Source: Salvia splendens
Taxonomy: Eukaryota; Streptophyta; Magnoliopsida; Lamiales; Lamiaceae
Assembly (NCBI RefSeq): GCF_004379255.2
Contig: NW_024599134.1
Coordinates: forward strand, 1 to 64,000
Reading direction: 5' to 3'
DNA length: 64,000 bases
The position numbers were made by a program, and so were the translations under genes. This document shows, piece after piece, positions 46,815 to 58,049 of this stretch (position 1 is the stretch's first letter; every line of letters begins with the position of its first letter). The notes below the pieces were generated by a model. It did not search any database, was not told where the DNA came from, and worked only from the letters and a program-made list of their open reading frames with translations.

Positions 46815-47071
46815 ACTCCCTCCGTCCCCTAGTAACTATACACTTTGGTTCCGACACGATATTTAAGAAATGTAAAGGAAAGAGGATTGAAAAAGTTAGT
46901 GGAATATGAGTTTCACTTTTCTATATTAGTTTTATAATAAAATGTGAGTGGAATGAATTAGTGGAATGTGATGTCTCTTACTATTTACGGTAAAAAGTAA
47001 GAGTGGACAATTAATAGGGGACGTATAAAAATGACAAAAGTGGAAAATTAATTAGGGACGGAGGAAATACT
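46815..47071. mobile_element. Stowaway-like MITE
   Basis: 'tactccctccgtcccctagt' is mirrored by 'aattagggacggagga'. It is inserted in another worn element whose left part reads 'cttaagtgagacatttcctt' from ~46690. Confidence 0.65.
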
Positions 47072-47223
47072 TCATTCTCTCTCTTATTTTACTATTAATA
47101 ATTGAATTAGCTAAATATCACTACCTAAATTCTTATACCAAATTGAAAACGTCTTACTTAAACCAGTACCGAATAAGTATTTTTTCATGATAACCTAATA
47201 CTATCACACAATAAAAACCAGCT

Positions 47224-47485
47224 TTTTAAATTGATTCATAATTCCTAGATTATGATCTGTGTTATATGATTCCTTTCACCATCATAACTTATTTATTTTA
47301 ACCAACTAATATATGCATATTAAATTTGCGGTGGTTATAAAAAATGAAAGTACTTCTTAAATTGATTCATAATTCCTAGATTATGATCTGTGTTATATGA
47401 TTCCTTTCACCATCATAACTTATTTATTTTAACCAACTAATATATGCATATTAAATTTGCGGTGGTTATAAAAAATGAAAGTACT
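47224..47485. repeat. 131-bp tandem duplication, almost perfect
   Basis: Positions 47224-47354 and 47355-47485 are direct repeats: both contain 'gattcataattcctagatta' and 'aaatttgcggtggttataaa' with next to no change. This indicates a very recent event. No gene inside. Confidence 0.92.
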
Positions 47486-47869
47486 AAGAAATACGAAGTA
47501 GGAAGATACTTGGAGTTCAACTATGATGTCTTGAGTCTTGACTAAGAAGGAAAAAGGCAATTTGAACTTGGAGAAAGTGAGGATTGATATGAACAACCCA
47601 CTTAACCGCCCATATATATTTGAAGGCCCACATTTACATTTCAAATCTCAAAAAGCTGTACAATTATTGGTATCATCATAAATTACAATGACTAACTGAT
47701 GTAGTGTGACTGAAAGTGATCATTGTTGCACATAATTCAACACTACTATTTACACGCATTGGATCTGCAGCTAAATCATTCCTCCCTCCATGATTTTGAA
47801 TTGGTACACCACAAATAATTACTCCTTCCATCAATAATAAAAGTTCCAATTTTCACCAGGTAAGTTTTA

Positions 47870-48108
47870 TACTCTTCCCTCGGTTCCATAGCAATAGGCA
47901 CTTTAAGGTTTGCACGGATTTTAATGCATAATTTGATAAAATAAGAGAGAAAGAAAAAAAGTAGTTGAAATTGTGTAGTGAATGATAGGACCCCATAAAT
48001 GAAAAAGTAAAAGAGAAGGGGAAAAAGGTTACCATAAGTGGATGTGGACTATTTCTATGGAACAGACGAAAAAGGAAATATACATATTTCTATGGGACGG
48101 AGGGAGTA
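47870..48108. mobile_element. Stowaway-like MITE
   Basis: 'tactcttccctcggttccat' is paired with 'tttctatgggacggagggag'. 'atagcaataggcac' marks this subtype. Confidence 0.65.
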
Positions 48109-48312
48109 AAATTATTTTACTTTGAAAATAAAATTAGCAAAAGAATTAGTGAAATATTAGTCTTATCTTTATATATTAATTTTGTAATAAAACATGAGTA
48201 CAGTTAGTGTAATATGACGTTCATTTGCAAAAAATAGTGAAAAAAAGAGACTTCGAATGAACCAGATGAAAATGACAAAATGAGACTTCTATTGGGGATC
48301 AGCGGGAGTACA

Positions 48313-48575
48313 TACTCCCTTCTATTTCTAATAAATGTCTCATATTTGACTGGTGCGTACTTTAAAAAATTATTTGGCTTTATGAAGGAAAGTGTGTGAA
48401 AACAATTAATGGAATGTAGACCCCATTTTTAAATATTAATTTTATAATCATTGTGAGTAGAATAAATTAGTAGAATGTGGTATACACTTACTAAAAATAG
48501 TAAAAGTAAAATAAGACATTTATTGAGGACCGTCCAAATAAAAGAATATGCATTTAATGCGGACCAGAGGGAGTA
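48313..48575. mobile_element. Stowaway-like MITE
   Basis: 'tactcccttctatttctaat' pairs with 'tgcggaccagagggagta' less perfectly. The interior has the common 'tttataatcattgtgagtag' text. Confidence 0.55.
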
Positions 48576-48604
48576 ATTCGTTGGAGTTAGAGTACCTCTA
48601 ATAG

Positions 48605-49610
48605 CAGTCGGTGCCGAAAGTTTACCTTGATAGAAAGTTGTTGCCCAAGATGTCTAAGGCACAAGGAGAGATACTCGAGAGAAGACCTTTTATGTGCAAA
48701 ATTCAGGTTGCACTTCAGAAGTGTGAGGTGTCAAAGGCTCCAAGGTGTGACGGGTTTAACTTTAAGTTTGTGAAAGAACTTTTGAAGGACATTGGTCAGG
48801 ATTCAGGAAGTGTGTGAGTTTATTCGTTATTCTTCGACACCAGTAGACTATCCAGAGAAATCTACCAAACTTGGGTGACTTTGATCCTGAAACTGGAAGA
48901 TGCCTTTGAGATTAAAAACTTCAGGCTGATAAGCATGATTGGAAGCCTCTACAAGATCATTGCCAAGATCTTGGCTAAAAGACTTTCGATGGTGCTACCG
49001 GACCTGATCAAGTTGACACAAACGACTTTTATCAAGATTAGACAGATGAAGTTGTTTGGTGGATCAACAAGATAAAGTTGAGTGTTGCGGTCCTCAAACT
49101 TGATTTCCAAAAAATCGTATGGCTCCGTTCGATGGGATTTCCTGGAGGAAACAATGGTAGGAAGAAGATCTGGGTTGAGATGGACAGCATGGATAATGGA
49201 GTGTGTGAGGAAGACCTCTATGTCCATCCTCGTGAATGAGTTACCCACATCGCCGTTCCCATTAAAAAAGGATTGAGGCAAAGAGACCTTATTTTCACCC
49301 TTTTTTTTTTCTTCTGATTGTTGAGACCTTCAATACAATTGTTCACAAATGAATGGAACTTGGAGTGCTTAAGAGGATTCGTGGGGTAAAACCAGATACC
49401 AGTCACCCACCTTCAATTTGCAGATGATACCATCATCTTCTCGCCGGTATACAAGAATAACACGAACAACTACAAGAAATTCTTCAATGCTTTGCTTTAA
49501 TGTCTGGCGTCAAGATCTACTATACAAAATTGACACTCATCCGTGTAAACTGTCATGATGATTGGGTAGAGGAAGTCTCAAGTTTGTTGAAGTGTGGTAT
49601 ATCCAAATTA
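48605..49610 (+). pseudogene. L1-type LINE reverse transcriptase relic
   Basis: Plus-strand pieces of a non-LTR reverse transcriptase appear in order. 'SKAPRCDGFNFKFVKELL' is the KAPGPDGF region. 'IKNFRLISMIGSLYKIIAKI' then 'LAKRLSMVLPDLI' follows. Next come 'MSILVNELPTSPFPLKKG' and 'QFADDTIIFSP', where FADD is the catalytic motif (near 49417-49428). The frame is broken by several stops and shifts. No endonuclease part, 3' tail or target duplication is recognisable, so this is a truncated old insertion. Confidence 0.8.
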
Positions 49611-49862
49611 GTTGTTAAAACAAGAACTTTAAAGCTATATATCTCATTGTTCGGAAATCAAAATTTTAAATCACTCTAATAAAAAGGCAAGATATTTAAA
49701 TCACAAAGTTTAGCTAAATTTTGGGCTGTCCCATAAATTTTGAAATTGAAATATGAAATTACGAAGTTTCAATTTTTCTCAATTGTCTTATCCATGCAAA
49801 AATCGACATCTATGTGTGATGTTAAAACCAACAATATTTCAATAAATTAAGAAGAGAAATGA

Positions 49863-51644
49863 GAGCATCCCCATCCATTCTCTTAGGCAAGAGCATGGAA
49901 GTGGGTCCAGACCTACTTTTATTCCTTTTTTACTCTCTGCTCTTCCCCAAGAGCACAACACCCACATCCAAGCTCTTCCGCAAGGACATGCTCAAGGGTC
50001 CCACCATTCTATTATTCAATTTAAATAAAAACATTTCCACAATATTAAAATGCATTAAAAATACCCGAAAAACTATTACAAATTACAAAAAAAAATAAAA
50101 AAAGTACATAATTAAAATCCAAAAAATTAAAAATTACATAATTAAAGTCCTAAATATTAAAAATTACATAATTAAAATCCTAAAAAATAAAAATTACATA
50201 ATTAAAATCCTACTAATTAAAAATTACATAAATAAAAATACCCCCGTGGAAGACTAGTCCTCTGACCCTATCCCCAATGTTTTTCGGAGACCCCGTATCA
50301 TTGCCAAATGTGAATCATGTTGCTCGGGAGTCATCCGAGACCTATCGGCCAAATTAAGTTGAGCCAAAATGGTCCACAACGAGTTGGTGGAGGGTTGAGG
50401 TGGCACAAAGGGAGCGGAGGCGGGAGCGGATGGAGTCTCGGCGCGACGGCGGTTGGCTGTCGCCTTCTTCCTTCCTTGCGGTCGGCGTTGGGAACTGCTC
50501 GTGCCGGCGTCGGGGCTACCCAAGTTAGCTCCAGCAAGCATCGGAGCTGCCGTCGGATAGGGATAACGACCTCGACCGTTTGCTGGAGGAGCTGGAGAGG
50601 ATGATAAGCCTCCCCTATACTTCGGATTTCTACGCACATGCTGCCAAGCGCCAATGTGCTTGATTGGTTTGTAATCCATGGAATGGTAGGTCGACATGGT
50701 GGCCGTGATGATTTCGGCCTTGCTCATGCTGCTCCCCGCCGACCGCTGTTCCTGGAGGTAATACCCCTGGAACTTTTGGATTTCTTCGTTGGCTCTGAAG
50801 ATGGCATTGCACACCATACTCTCGTTGCGCTTGATGGTTCCCTCCGGTCGGTTGGCATTGTACCGGCGAGAGACGCACCACCAAAACCTCTCCCCGGTTT
50901 TGTTCGTGCCAATTTCCGGATCTTCAGATATTTCGAAATAGGCTGTGAACATCTTCTCCATCTCCGGCGGAGTGTACGCGGTGCGGACGTGAACGTCACC
51001 GCCACGACTATGAGTAGGAACACTACGAGGACAAGGACGAGGAGCGTTGGGGTTGTCCTCCAGAGTTTGGGAACCGCCGATCCCTCCCGATCCTTGTTCG
51101 GGTGTCTACCCGTATCGCCCATCGGTGGCATCTTGCTCGTCCACCGGATAAGGCTGATAGCCACCCGGAATTTGAGAACCTTGGGTTTGAGGAGGAGCCG
51201 AAATTCCGTATCTGGATGGGGAAATGGTGTTGGGTTGAACCATTCGTGGTTCCATCCGCGGGAGTCGGAGGAGTGATTGCCGGAGCCGGACATTTTTTTT
51301 TTGCAAGAGTGAAATTTTTTGTGTGGAAATAGGGGTATTTATAGATGAAAAATGTGAATTTTGGGGGGAAAATGAAAAATAAAGTAAAAGTGGAAAGAAA
51401 ACGGATATAATTTATTGGGATTTGGGAAAATATTTTTTTTATTTTAAAACAATTTTTAAATTAAAATAAAAAAAATAGAAAAAGCCAACGGCATTGCCGT
51501 TGGCCAATAGGAGGTTGCCACGTCGACCTGCTCAGCGGCACGGACGTGCTCTTATTATCGAGCGCGAGCACAGCGGCTGACACGAGTGTGTCGCGCCGTT
51601 AGCACGAACGCCGTTCGCCCCATCGAGCAGCGATGGGGATGCTC
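49863..51644. mobile_element. PIF/Harbinger element 2 with ORF1-like relic
   Basis: TGA flanks both ends (49860-49862, 51645-51647). The termini 'gagcatccccatccattctc' and 'cgatggggatgctc' are inverted and start with the gagcatc text usual for plant Tourist/PIF elements. The left subterminal region contains six near-repeats of 'ttacataattaaaatcc' (50105-50235). One decayed gene lies on the minus strand. Confidence 0.82.
50254..51293 (-). pseudogene. PIF/Harbinger ORF1-type Myb/SANT-like protein relic
   Basis: The start 'MSGSGNHSSDSRGWNHEWFN' (ATG 51293) is followed by a frameshift into 'TQGSQIPGGYQPYPVDEQDA'. A TAG near 51106 follows, then an open run to 50254 that includes 'PPEMEKMFTAYFEISEDPEI', 'TGERFWWCVSRRYNANRPEG' and 'EEIQKFQGYYLQEQRSAGSS'. 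The last 100 residues are Pro/Arg/Ala-rich. It is a diverged cousin of the ORF1-like protein at 40439-41587 with the same domain order. Confidence 0.72.
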
Positions 51645-52053
51645 TGAGAAATAAAGGAATATAAAAGAAAAAAATACTTATTTTAATTAAACACGTCATT
51701 TTGAATATCGTTAAAACATGATATTTTGTGCATGAATGAGATGGTTGAGAAAATTTAAAACTTCGTGATTTAATATCCAACTTCAAAGTTCGTGGGACAT
51801 ACCAAAATTCATGATTTAAATGATTATTAACCTAAAAAACTAGTCTAATTTGTAGTGCTCTCTCTGTCTAAAGAAAGGTAAGTCGCATATTTTTGCACTT
51901 ATTTGAAAAAATTATAATAAATACTCCCTCCGTCCACAAAAATAGGACACTTTGTGAAAGACATGAGTTTTAATGTAGAATTGGTAAAGTAAGAGAAAAA
52001 GGAAAAAAGTAAGAGAGAAGTAGTGTTAGTGGAATGTGAGGTCCATATTATTA

Positions 52054-52521
52054 GAGCATCATTAACGCCGCAGGCCGGACCGCACCTGGGTCCCGGCCCG
52101 CGGCTTAACGCGTTAAACCACCATGATTTGCGGCCTGGGACCGGCCCGGTGACGCAGTCGCGTCCTGTGGCCGCGCCCGGGGTCCGACCCGGCCAGCGTT
52201 GGAGGTCCTTTGGGCCGGACCGTCCCCCCAATTTTTTTTTCTTTTTTTTATTTGTTTGCCTATTTATACCCATTTTTTCAACATTCTTCCACCAATTTCT
52301 CCATTTCTATCTTCTAAATTATTTCAATATTTTTTCTAGGACGTGTAATTTTTATTTTCCAGGGCTTAATAATTTTTTTTCTAGGATTTGTAATTTTCTT
52401 TTTTCGACTGAACAATGATTTTTCTCGGTTTTAATTGTTCGGCATTTTTTTTATTTCATGCTTAAAATAGGTTGTAAATTGTGGATAGGTGCCTGAATCC
52501 GGGTCTGGGTTAATGATGCTC
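52054..52521. mobile_element. PIF/Harbinger-type MITE, TTA duplication
   Basis: 'gagcatcattaacgccgcag' pairs with 'ctgggttaatgatgctc', flanked by tta at 52051-52053 and 52522-52524. GC-rich ends, AT-rich centre, no gene. Confidence 0.85.
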
Positions 52522-52548
52522 TTAGTAAGAGAAAAGGGAAAAAAGTAA

Positions 52549-53101
52549 GAGTGTCCACAATAGGGAGGACACGGCGGCCGCTGCGGAGTCGGCGGTGCCA
52601 CGCCTCCCTATAGTGGAGGACACATGAGGCGCGGCGATCGGCAGCGGACAGCCCACGGCCGACTAGTCGGCGTGGACACGGCGGGGTGTGGAGAGCCGCG
52701 GCAGTGCCTACGGTGGGTTACTGCGCAGCCTGGTGAGTCGCGGCGCTGCCGGATTTCCTTTTTTTTTTTAAAAAAAATTTGTTTTTCTTTTGATTTTTAT
52801 TTTGATTTTTTGAGAGAATGCAGTAAAATTGCAGTGAAGAAGAAGATGGGTTGATGAAGGAGATGGAATTTTTTTATTTTTTTATTTCCTTTTTTTGGGT
52901 TTTGACTTGAAAAAGGGAGCGGGGTTAATTCAATTAAATTTTTTATTTTAACTGAATTAAAATATGCTAATAAATGATAAAATAATGTAATTTGTGGCTT
53001 GGGAGTGTCCACTATTGCTGTGGATACTTTTTTTTGCCGTGGACAAAAAAAAGTGATTGTGGACAAAAAAAAGTAGGTTGTCCACCTTATCGTGGACACT
53101 C
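52549..53101. mobile_element. PIF/Harbinger-type MITE, TAA duplication
   Basis: 'gagtgtccacaatagggagg' pairs with 'ccttatcgtggacactc', flanked by taa at 52546-52548 and 53102-53104. The middle carries a GC-rich block ('gcggagtcggcggtgccacg') without a supported gene. Confidence 0.85.
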
Positions 53102-54047
53102 TAAGAGAGAAGTAATGTTAGTGGAATGTGGGGTGCATATTATTTGAATGTGCCATATTTTCCGTGGACCATAAAAAATGGCAAATGTGCCTTGTTTTTC
53201 GTGGGCGGAGGGAGTAGTTAAAATGGATAAATAATAATGTAAAAAAAGAATAATATAAAGAAGACTCTTCTCCATAGTATTTTTACTTTTACTTTATTAT
53301 TTATTGACTAGAATTTTTTTAAAATGAATAAAATGATTCAAATAAGATTGTTAGGACAAGGACGTACCTAGGGGTGGGTCGGTACGGTATACCGTACCGA
53401 CCGTGCCATACCGCATACCATACCGGAAATTACGGTATGACAAAATTTCATACCGATACCATACCGAATTTTCGGTATACCGGAATTCCGGTATACCGAA
53501 AATTCGGTATGATAATTTTTTATACCGTTACCATACCGTAATAACGGTATGGTAACGGTAACGGTATACCGGAAATAACCTATTTTGTCCAAAATATTTA
53601 AAATAACAATTCAAGTATTCAACTATTTAACACAAGCCCAAAACAATAAAACTTCATCATAGTCAAATCTTGTTCATAGCATTCAAATTAATAAAACTTC
53701 AACATTCAAATCCAAAACAATATATGAAGTTACGATCAACAACAATATCTTCATTTCTTGCAACCTCGTTGTCTTCATTTCTCAAAATTCCACAAAAAAT
53801 TGTTGAAGATGACCCTGCATTTGATAACCTTTATTAATAGTCGAGCATAATCACAATACACAAACAACCAAACCAAAAGAAAGCAGTTTCGAGGAAGAAG
53901 GATTTACTCAAATGGGCTGCCACTGCCACTGCCACAATCCCAACTACCTCTTCCAACAGCAGGCAACTATTTTTCTTAACACCCCCACCAAAAAAAATTA
54001 GGAGATGAAATTTGTTGGATAATATTAGTACCTCATCGTTTGTTGGA

Positions 54048-55756
54048 TCAAGTAGTAGATAAAACTTGAGAATCATCTTGACTCATGTGTGCATCTACAA
54101 AAGAAACACAAAAGTAATTAACATCTATAAGACAAAGAAACTTAATAAATTAAAGTAACACTTACTCTTTTCAATTTCTTCTATTTCTTTATACAAATCA
54201 AGGTCATCATCAGTTAGATCCTTATATAAGCTGAACTTATCTGCTTTGAGCCAATCATTCGTGCACACCAATGCCTCTACCATTTTTGGACTCAAGTTGG
54301 TCCTAAAAGGATCCACAACCCTTTTACCCAAGCTAAAAGCGGATTCACTAGCAACTGTTGAGCTTGGAATTGCAAAGATATCATTTGCAATGAGTGAAAG
54401 GATTGGATATCTAGTTCCACTTCCTTTCCACCAATCCAAAAGATCAAAAGAAGGATCAGACCGCTGCTCCATCTCATCGGCTAGGTACTTATCCACTTCG
54501 TTTGATATTTGCTTGAGTTGGTCTTGAGAAATCTCTTCTTGCACTCCATTGAAAATTTCATCAAAGAGATGCAAACCACCTTGACTGATATTGTCATCAT
54601 TGTCCACATGTTCTAGGTACAGCTTCTCAGTCTGAGTGGACAAGGTGTCATTCACCCCCTTGTACTCTCCCCACAAACATACCAAGTCATTTTTAAAACG
54701 ATCACATAACTCTTGAAGCTCTTGATCATCGTCTCTCAATTTATTGCCTCTCAATTTCTTGATGCTTACCTTAAGCATTTTGAGCTTGTTCCTTGGATCC
54801 AGAACACTAGCAATAAAAATCAATGGATTCCAATCCCCCCAGTATTTTTCAAATTTCACCTTCATTGCTTTTGCAATATCTTGAAGAATCGGATCTGAAT
54901 AATCACTGCACTTTTTCTCAATCTCAATTTGTAGAGCGAACATTGAAATTGAAATCAAATGAGATGTAGGAGTTTTTGATGCACTTAACCCTAAAGTCGC
55001 ATCATAAAAATTCTTGAGAAAATGTACAAATGCTTTTGCATTATCCCAATCATCTGCAAGTGGAGGCCCCATTCTTTTCTTACCCTTTTCATCTTTCTCA
55101 TTAAAGTAAGTCGTGAAAGGAAGCCATTCTTCATACATCCTTTCAAACACCCTTCTAAACTTCAATGCAACGTCAAGCATCTTATAGGTTGAATTCCACC
55201 TAGTTTTCACATCCATTGGTACTGTTGACATATTTGAAAACTTGGCTAGTGCAGCAAACTCCCTAAATTTGTTCAATCTAGAAGGGGATGAATGAAGGAA
55301 GACAACTGCATTCCTGATAGCCTTAATGGAAGAACCAAGCTCTTTCAAGCCATCCTTTACAATCAAATTAAGTATATGACAAGCACATCGCAAATGCAGA
55401 TACTTTCCATCAAACAATAAAGTTTTTTCAATTCTCATTCTTTTTTTCAAGTAGTCAATTGCACTATCATTAGAAGATGCATTATCAACTACAATCGTAA
55501 ATATTTTCTCTATCCCCCACTCTCTCAAGAAAATCTCAATCACCTTGCCAATTTCCTCCCCTACATGACTAGTGATTTTTGTGAAGTTAATTATTCTCTT
55601 GTGCAACTTCCAATCACTATCTAAAAAATGAGCAGTGATAACCATGTAATTTATGTTCTGGATCGATGTCCAAGTGTCTGTAGTAATACTCACTCTCTGT
55701 CCACTAAGCACACTCTGAATTTTCTTCTTCTCATCTAAATATAAATCATAAACCAT
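54048..55756 (-). CDS. hAT transposase, RICESLEEPER-like, N-terminus missing
   Basis: The main exon (55756-54166) and a short last exon (54094-54048) join in phase, ending 'AHMSQDDSQVLSTT'. Family blocks in order: 'SITTDTWTSIQNINYMVITA', 'IFTIVVDNASSNDSAIDYL', 'HLRCACHILNLIVKDGLKEL', 'DVKTRWNSTYKMLDVA', 'GTRYPILSLIANDIFAIPSS' and 'TVASESAFSLGKRVVDPFRT'. The aspartates of DTWTS and VVDN and the glutamate of SESAFS fit the hAT catalytic triad. The C-terminal dimerisation region is whole. The BED zinc finger that normally leads the protein is absent; upstream there is a stop, then ~150 bp of AT-rich DNA and the inserted element. The remaining 545-codon frame is fully open. It may be a recent copy that lost its first exon, or the first exon was removed around the insertion. 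Confidence 0.88.
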
Positions 55757-56117
55757 CCCGATATCGTATTTCCAATCTTCTTTCGGTGTTATGTGTTATT
55801 GTGTTTATTATATTTAATAGGATGAGTTGATAAAAAAATAATTGTGAATTTGTTTGAATAAATTATCATTTGAATGTTTAATTTTATTGTATTAATCAAT
55901 GTATTAATTTTTTAAATATAATATATATATATATATATAGGGTCATGATCTATGGCAAACACCCCTTAAACCTATAACTAGAGAATAAATCATGGCCACA
56001 AGATCAAAAAAATCAAGGGCTAGTATTAATTTTTTAATTTAAGGAGATATTAACTCCCTCAATCACAAATTTACTCCACAATAACAAGGCAGGGTATAAT
56101 TGTCATTGCAGCCAAAA

Positions 56118-56437
56118 TTACGTCATTGGCAAATTCACAAATTCAATTCTTTGAGAACGAACCCGCGTTCTTCGTTGAGCTCCGAGAATCCGAGCAAGCG
56201 GAAGTAGGCGGCGGAGAAGAAGCCCTACTGCGGGGATTTCGGCGACGGCGTGCCATTTTTTTCGTTTTGGCAATTGAATTGCGGCGGATGGTTGGCGGCG
56301 TGAGGTTGGGGGAATTCGGAGGGGTGTGAGAGTGAAGGGATAGGATCTGTTGGGAGATAAGAAGGATGTTTGGAGCGGCAGGACTGCAGAGTGGTGGCGA
56401 TGGCTCTGCAAATTCTGAGCTTCAAATTCTTTGCCAT
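56118..56437 (-). pseudogene. Captured 5' fragment of an OVATE-family-like gene
   Basis: The minus frame starts at ATG 56437 with 'MAKNLKLRICRAIATTLQSC' then 'RSKHPSYLPTDPIPSL'. This resembles the N-terminus of plant OVATE family transcriptional repressors, where a basic lead is followed by an S-C-R-S-K-x-P-x-x-L-P motif. The open frame continues as Pro/His-rich text and stops near 56228. The OVATE domain proper is not present. The match is by motif memory and needs a search. Confidence 0.45.
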
Positions 56438-56649
56438 TGCTATTTTAAGCTGCCATAGAATGCAGTGTAAAAGGATTTAAATATTGAGGGAATTGAAGCT
56501 CAATTTTCATCTACCCTGGTTTTGATTTTTTTTTTATTTTTGTTAGTTTGAAGATTTAAAGCAAAAAGATGTAAATCTGGTGGGGGAAATGGAATTAATT
56601 ATAGAGAAGGTATTTTTAATTTTAGTTTCTTGATGAAATTAATTTAGTG

Positions 56650-57235
56650 ACTCATGTTTTGTAAACAAGAGTGAAGTAAAATCATGCCTAAGAGTGAAGT
56701 GTTTTGTATACAAGAGTGAAGTAAAATCATGCCTAAGAGTGAAGTGTTTTGTATACAAGAGTGAAGTAAAATCATGTTAAGAGTGAAGTGTTTTGTAAAT
56801 AAGAGTGAAGTAAAATCATGTTAAGAGTGAAGTGTTTTGTAAACAAGAGTGAAGTAAAATCATGTTAAGAGTGAAGTGTTTTGTAAACAAGAGTGAAGTA
56901 AAATCATGCTAAGAGTGATGTGTTTTTTAAACAAGAGTGAAGTAAAATCATGCTAAGAGTGAAGTGTTTTGTAAACAAGAGTGAAGTAAAATCACGCTAA
57001 GAGTGAAGTGTTTTGTAAACAAGAGTGAAGTAAAATCTGAGTAAGAGTGATGTGTTTTGTGAACAAGAGTGAAGTAAAATCTGAGTAAGAGTGATGCGTT
57101 TTGTGAATAAGAGTGAAGTAAAATCTGAGTAAAATTGATGTGTTTTGTGAACAAGAGTGAAGTAAAATCTGAGTAAGAGTGATGTGTTTTGTGAACAAGA
57201 GTGAAGTAAAATCATGCTAAGAGTGATGTGCCAAT
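56650..57235. repeat. 44-bp dimeric minisatellite, copy 2
   Basis: About thirteen units of the same two 22-mers as at 7706-8225. The left half uses the variant 'aagtaaaatcatgctaagag' or 'catgttaagag'; the right half uses 'aaaatctgagtaagagtgat', as in copy 1. The array thus contains two sequence classes arranged in blocks. Confidence 0.9.
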
Positions 57236-57487
57236 TTATCCATATTTTTATAGAGTTATCCCAAATTGATATTGACATTCATTATCTGTTTGAGTTTAGA
57301 TACATAAAAATCTATTTTCACAATTCCTGCATGAAGTAGGGTGTTATTACCATGAACGTATATATTATGTGTTGAAAATTGATTCCCTCTCTATTAAAAC
57401 TATTAACCCTCTTTTGGAAAAACAAAGCTAAGAAATTGCGAAGAAATCGTAATCACACAGATCTCCTAAATTAAAACTTATTCAATT

Positions 57488-57671
57488 ATACTCCCTCCGT
57501 CCCGGGCTACTCGCTCATTTCCTTTTCGGCTCGGAGATTAAGGAATGAGTGTATAGGAAAGTCAAAAATGACGGCCGTAGATGAAATTTTTTACTAAAAA
57601 TAGAAAGAGTGCAAGTAACTTGGGACGCCCAAAAAGGAAATAAGTGCGAGTAGTGCGGGACGGAGGGAGTA
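57488..57671. mobile_element. Stowaway-like MITE inside copy 2
   Basis: 'tactccctccgtcccgggct' pairs with 'gtgcgggacggagggagta', and 'ctactcgctcatttcctttt' pairs with 'aaggaaataagtgcgagtag'. Third level of nesting: hAT, then TA-targeting element, then this MITE. Confidence 0.8.
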
Positions 57672-57788
57672 TCATACACTACGCGATAAAGCATACACAC
57701 AAGAAATCTGCATTCTAAGCAGATGATCCAGAAACACTGCCTAAGGCGCAGAGGAAATTCTGTGAATCGGCGACGTAATTGATGCAGA

Positions 57789-58049
57789 TTGGAAGGAGAA
57801 AGAAAAGGAAACCACGTAATTTCCGCATTCTTGACGACGCAGATTTCCCTTTCCGGAAATTCGATCCCGTCGTCTATGGGTCGTGATTTCCGCATTAACG
57901 TTAACCACCACAGTGCCCCCTCCTCGCCGACTGCCACCACCCACCGACCGGAAACACCCACCGACCTCTCGTCTTCGTTCAGCGAGATCGGAGGACTCAA
58001 TCGCGATGAGCTCCGCGAAGCGGCCTACGAGGTCTTCTTCAATTTGTGA
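57789..58049 (+). pseudogene. Captured fragment resembling an UNC-13/DUF810-type protein
   Basis: The plus frame contains 'MGRDFRINVNHHSAPSSPTA' then a Pro/Thr/Ser stretch. It ends 'SEIGGLNRDELREAAYEVFF' followed by a stop. The ending resembles the conserved 'D-(D/E)-(I/L)-R-E-(T/A)-A-Y-E-(I/V)-F' block of plant Munc13-like (DUF810) proteins. The fragment is cut right after this block. The identification rests on one motif and could be wrong. Confidence 0.4.

Larger units (their letters stand above)
51922..53216. mobile_element. Stowaway-like MITE interrupted twice
   Basis: The outer ends 'tactccctccgtccacaaaa' and 'tttcgtgggcggagggagta' bracket two PIF-type insertions (52054-52521 and 52549-53101). 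The bit of host MITE between and after them ('gtaagagagaagtaatgtta') repeats text found before the first insertion. The MITE must have suffered a short internal duplication as well. Confidence 0.75.

Noticed and set aside
56948..57278. Minus-strand frames of 68-93 codons in the second array
   Set aside because: Same minisatellite artefact as in copy 1.
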